A model generated the notes under the pieces. That model was not told the DNA's origin. It saw only the letters and a program-made list of their open reading frames with translations, and ran no database searches. The translations under genes were made by a program, and so were the position numbers. From contig JBBELK010000964.1 of NCBI GenBank assembly GCA_037783545.1, positions 367,417 through 431,416 of the forward strand: a DNA stretch of 64,000 nucleotides, given 5' to 3'. Positions 61,152 to 64,000 of the stretch are shown here, piece by piece (position 1 is the first letter of the stretch; every line of letters starts with the position of its first letter). The stretch is from Henricia sp. BOLD:AAB3569. Its lineage: Eukaryota > Echinodermata > Asteroidea > Spinulosida > Echinasteridae.

Positions 61152-61289
61152 ACAGCAAGGTTCACACAACGACCTAGCCACTGTTCACCATTGGAAACAT
61201 TTGACCTGTTTTTGTCCTTTTCTTGTCTCACATGAGGTATAAATAGAAAAGAAATGAATTTTCTGACGGAAGTATGGAGGAAGAAAGTG
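61152..61289 (+). repeat. Split direct repeat B1 of the second element
   Basis: Repeated at 61840-61976. Runs into A2. Confidence 0.88.
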
Positions 61290-61430
61290 GAATTTCTTTT
61301 CGTTTTAGAACGACAGGTGCCAGTGTATACACACTGAACACAATAGAATTACATAACAACTGGCTATATAAACGCCACGTTTGCTTCAGTAGCTCACTCT
61401 CGGTCAACCGTGTCAACTTTGCAGTACAAT
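61283..61430 (+). repeat. Split direct repeat A2 of the second element
   Basis: Identical by eye to 59893-60040. Confidence 0.88.
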
Positions 61431-61839
61431 CCCGCCCACCCCATTTCCCACTTCAATCAGAATTCGGACCTGGGGAGTGCACCCCTGTCGAGTGCCCTGG
61501 ATGCACCCACGTTTCCTCCAATGGCTGGGGGTTTTTCGTGGCCACCGAGCGCCAGCACACATTGCTGGTCCGACACTCGACCCGAATTCAGTTTCAGTTC
61601 CGAGACACTTTATTGTCGAGACCTAGATACTGTGAACTTTCTTATTGTTTACAGCTCGCAATTCATACATCCAACTTGGTTCAGATGCTAGTTTGATAGC
61701 CTCTAAATCGCTAGGCCTTTAACACGGCTTACACCAGACGTGTATAATTATTGTTTTCAACCACATTTGAAGGACATTACATTTGTGCATATAATTTGAT
61801 CCTAATCAAGCTGATTAGCGGAGTTTAAAATAAATCGAA

Positions 61840-61976
61840 CAGCAAGGTTCACACAACGACCTAGCCACTGTTCACCATTGGAAACATTTGACCTGTTTTT
61901 GTCCTTTTCTTGTCTCACATGAGGTATAAATAGAAAAGAAATGAATTTTCTGACGGAAGTATGGAGGAAGAAAGTG
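61840..61976 (+). repeat. Split direct repeat B2 of the second element
   Basis: Right end of the element, stopping at GAAAGTG, after which host sequence ATTTCCCAG follows. Confidence 0.88.
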
Positions 61977-63045
61977 ATTTCCCAGTAGATAATAATTATT
62001 TTTATTTCAACAAATGCCACTTAAATGTTTGGGTGTAAATATGGCACCAAGGTTAATGCAAACTCATTAGCGTAGGTAACCCGGGACACCAAACTCCTAT
62101 TCAATACCATGGAACAAATTATAAGCTTTTATGGTCTTTTGTTTTAAATATTTTTCAGGAATCGGAGAAAAAAATGATGACCTATGATCACAGTCCATTG
62201 ATCAGGAGGGGTGATTTTTGAAGCAGAGAGTGTCGTACGTAACTGGGACACCAACAATTTTGGACATGACCCACATGTGCATTGCAACATATGTGCAACC
62301 GGTTTATTAAAAATACTTCAGAGGCTCTTTGGAGTTGCACCCCAATAAGTTAGGGATATTGTGGGGTGTATGCAGATATTTATCGAGTATGTATTCCGCT
62401 TGAATGATTTTGTGTATGATTTGACAATTGTATCTGCATGACAGACCTTGTCACAGGAATAGGTGAAAACAGTCATTTGGAAAAACTAAATCCAAAATTG
62501 AACCACACCAACATCTCTAACTATTGTGAGTAGTGTGATTGCATCATGCTTTGCGCAGAAAGTTTTGTTATTGAACATGTCATTTTACATGCTTAAGGGC
62601 TATTTTTGGATTGCAAAAAAAGTCACTGTTAGTACTGTCTATTTAGGAACCCATCAGTAAAAAGTGAAAGAAAAACAAGTTTTTTGTTTCAGATTTGTTC
62701 TCTAAACATGTTGAATAACAGTTTTGAAATGAGGTGAAAAATGGTTTTAGTGCATAACAGCGCTAGCTCACACAAACATGTATCTGTGTACACAGGGGTT
62801 TATGGGGTACTTGCATTGTTGTCCTATTTTCCCTTTTCTTTAGAATTCCTCTGTGGGGTACCATTGTTCCATTGTGTTTGGTACCCCACAAGTGTGTCCG
62901 TGTTAGACCATATTGTCACATTCAGTGGTTAGTTTAATAAGCCAACTAAATTTACTGGTTTGTGTGTATTTTTGTAAATAAAATTAACCCTGATCAATCA
63001 TACTTTTTTGTTGAAATCATTGTGTTGTCTCAAAATTTTGACTGT
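61977..63045 (+). other. INO80B: Probable continuation of INO80B 3' UTR
   Basis: No gene or known repeat. If the retroelement lies in the 3' UTR, the first clear AATAAA afterwards is at 62977-62982. Confidence 0.35.
62977..62982 (+). terminator. INO80B: Candidate poly(A) signal
   Basis: AATAAA in a T-rich context. Assignment to INO80B rests on position only. Confidence 0.3.
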
Positions 63046-63228
63046 CGGTTCTGTATAACCGTTCCAAGACACTCGCACTTAGAACTGCATATGCAGTTCC
63101 CCGTCGCGAAGTGGTTAAAGGAAAAAGAAACAAATGACGTGCTGAAACAAAGAGACAAGTGAAACTTGTTAGAATTATGACCCACTCAAAAGCGGATACA
63201 AACTAAAAAAAATAATTTCAATTGCAGC
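63046..63228 (+). repeat. Second copy of the 55836-56037 repeat
   Basis: Collinear except for short gaps. Ends CAATTGCAGCAAT, directly joined to family F. Confidence 0.8.
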
Positions 63229-63345
63229 AATGCATAGTTCCGAGATTGCCCAATTAACCCCGCCCCCTTGGATATTGTTGCTATGCCTCGCACAAACCAA
63301 TAAAACTTTCAATGGAAAGCACAGATTTATTGTCTCCAAATTTTA
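63229..63345 (-). mobile_element. MITE family F, end fragment (reverse)
   Basis: AATGCATAGTTCCGAG, CCCCGCCCCCTTGGATATTG and TTGCTATGCCTC match the right end of 20124-20560 reversed. Confidence 0.75.
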
Positions 63346-64000
63346 ACTGTCGGTTTACACCCAATCACCTCCCTTGAGGCATTTGATAAGCTTACACATG
63401 TCTGCCCCAACTAGGTATCTCGGTGTAGTGACGTCACCTAGTAACTGTGCGGAAATTGCAAGTAAAAAAACATGGACAATTTGGTATTGCGAAGAAATGT
63501 ACAGATTTGTGGGAGCAAATTGGGGTGTACACATTTTTCTTAATCAGTTGTCTGTGCCAGCTTAAATTTTCCTCTAGAGTCAAACAAATACCGTTTTGCT
63601 TCCCCTGGTGTAAGCATCTCAAACACCCCTCCTGTATTACATTTGGGGGGTGGAGGGTGGTGTTAGACTTTCCAGGCCAGTCTAGATAAACTCCCAAAAG
63701 CAAGTCAAAAGAAATTATTTTACAAGTTTTGATGAACTTTATTTTGATCTTTATTTAAAAATAGAACATAAATACAAAAACAAACAATTAGACATACATA
63801 TTGGCTTACCTGGGCCATGAAATTATGTTTTATCTTAATTAGCATGCTTTGTTTGTGTATAAATTACCCAGGTGGTTAAAAACATTTCTTTTTCTCGGTG
63901 TTGATACATAAAGCAAATCCAGTTAATATTACACATTACAAAAATATAAATATATTAAGTACATGTATTTACATAAACATATTTAATGTCTTCCACAGGA
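63346..64000. other. Unassigned right edge
   Basis: No exon recognised. TTTATT motifs at 63736 and 63748 could be minus-strand poly(A) signals of a convergent gene beyond the window, which is speculation. Confidence 0.3.

Larger units (their letters stand above)
59893..61976 (+). mobile_element. Second split-direct-repeat element, non-autonomous YR retrotransposon derivative
   Basis: A1 (59893-60040), internal region, B1 (61152-61289), A2 (61283-61430), spacer, B2 (61840-61976). The A copies match over 148 bp. The B copies differ by at least one 1-bp gap. The junction core GAAAGTG occurs at the left end of A and the right end of B. The interior holds a gag-like fragment and a three-fold repeat, with no RT, RNase H or recombinase. 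Unrelated in sequence to the 6616-11068 element, so a different family with the same architecture. Confidence 0.82.

Overview
The window is a piece of animal nuclear genome with spliced genes, GT-AG introns, tRNA-derived SINEs, MITEs, an L2/CR1-type LINE and tyrosine-recombinase retrotransposons. Gene content and repeat types suggest a marine invertebrate, with a deuterostome (echinoderm, hemichordate or cephalochordate) as first guess. The species cannot be fixed from the sequence. Two complete protein genes could be rebuilt exon by exon, with every splice phase closing.

Layout. (1) 1-15.4 kb is intergenic and built from nested mobile elements: a pogo-like transposon (2489-4718), an 812-bp palindromic transposon with 8-bp target duplications (1451-2262), a 4.45-kb tyrosine-recombinase retrotransposon with split direct repeats (6616-11068), and a 0.76-kb GGGGAC decamer minisatellite (14413-15175). 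(2) 15,490-47,783, minus strand: a rabaptin (RABEP1-type Rab4/Rab5 effector) gene with 22 coding exons and 1025 codons. It ends in a FYVE-type zinc finger that vertebrate rabaptins lack. (3) 47,784-48,209: a short head-to-head intergenic region, probably a shared promoter. (4) 48,210-59,711, plus strand: INO80B (PAPA-1/IES2-type subunit of the INO80 chromatin remodeller), 8 coding exons, 371 aa. Its last intron carries a 5'-truncated L2/CR1-type LINE with a long open frame. (5) 59.7-64 kb: 3' flank of INO80B with a second split-direct-repeat element (59893-61976) that has lost its reverse transcriptase.

The introns are full of short inverted-repeat elements. Five families with unrelated interiors (here called C, D, E, G and H, more than 20 copies) begin and end with TTAAAGG/CCTTTAA, as expected for one transposase group that targets TTAA (the motif is like Kolobok/T2 MITEs). 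In three places two elements abut and share a single TTAA. The two genes have no obvious joint pathway: one product acts in endosomal Rab signalling, the other in chromatin remodelling. Their link here is the divergent arrangement.
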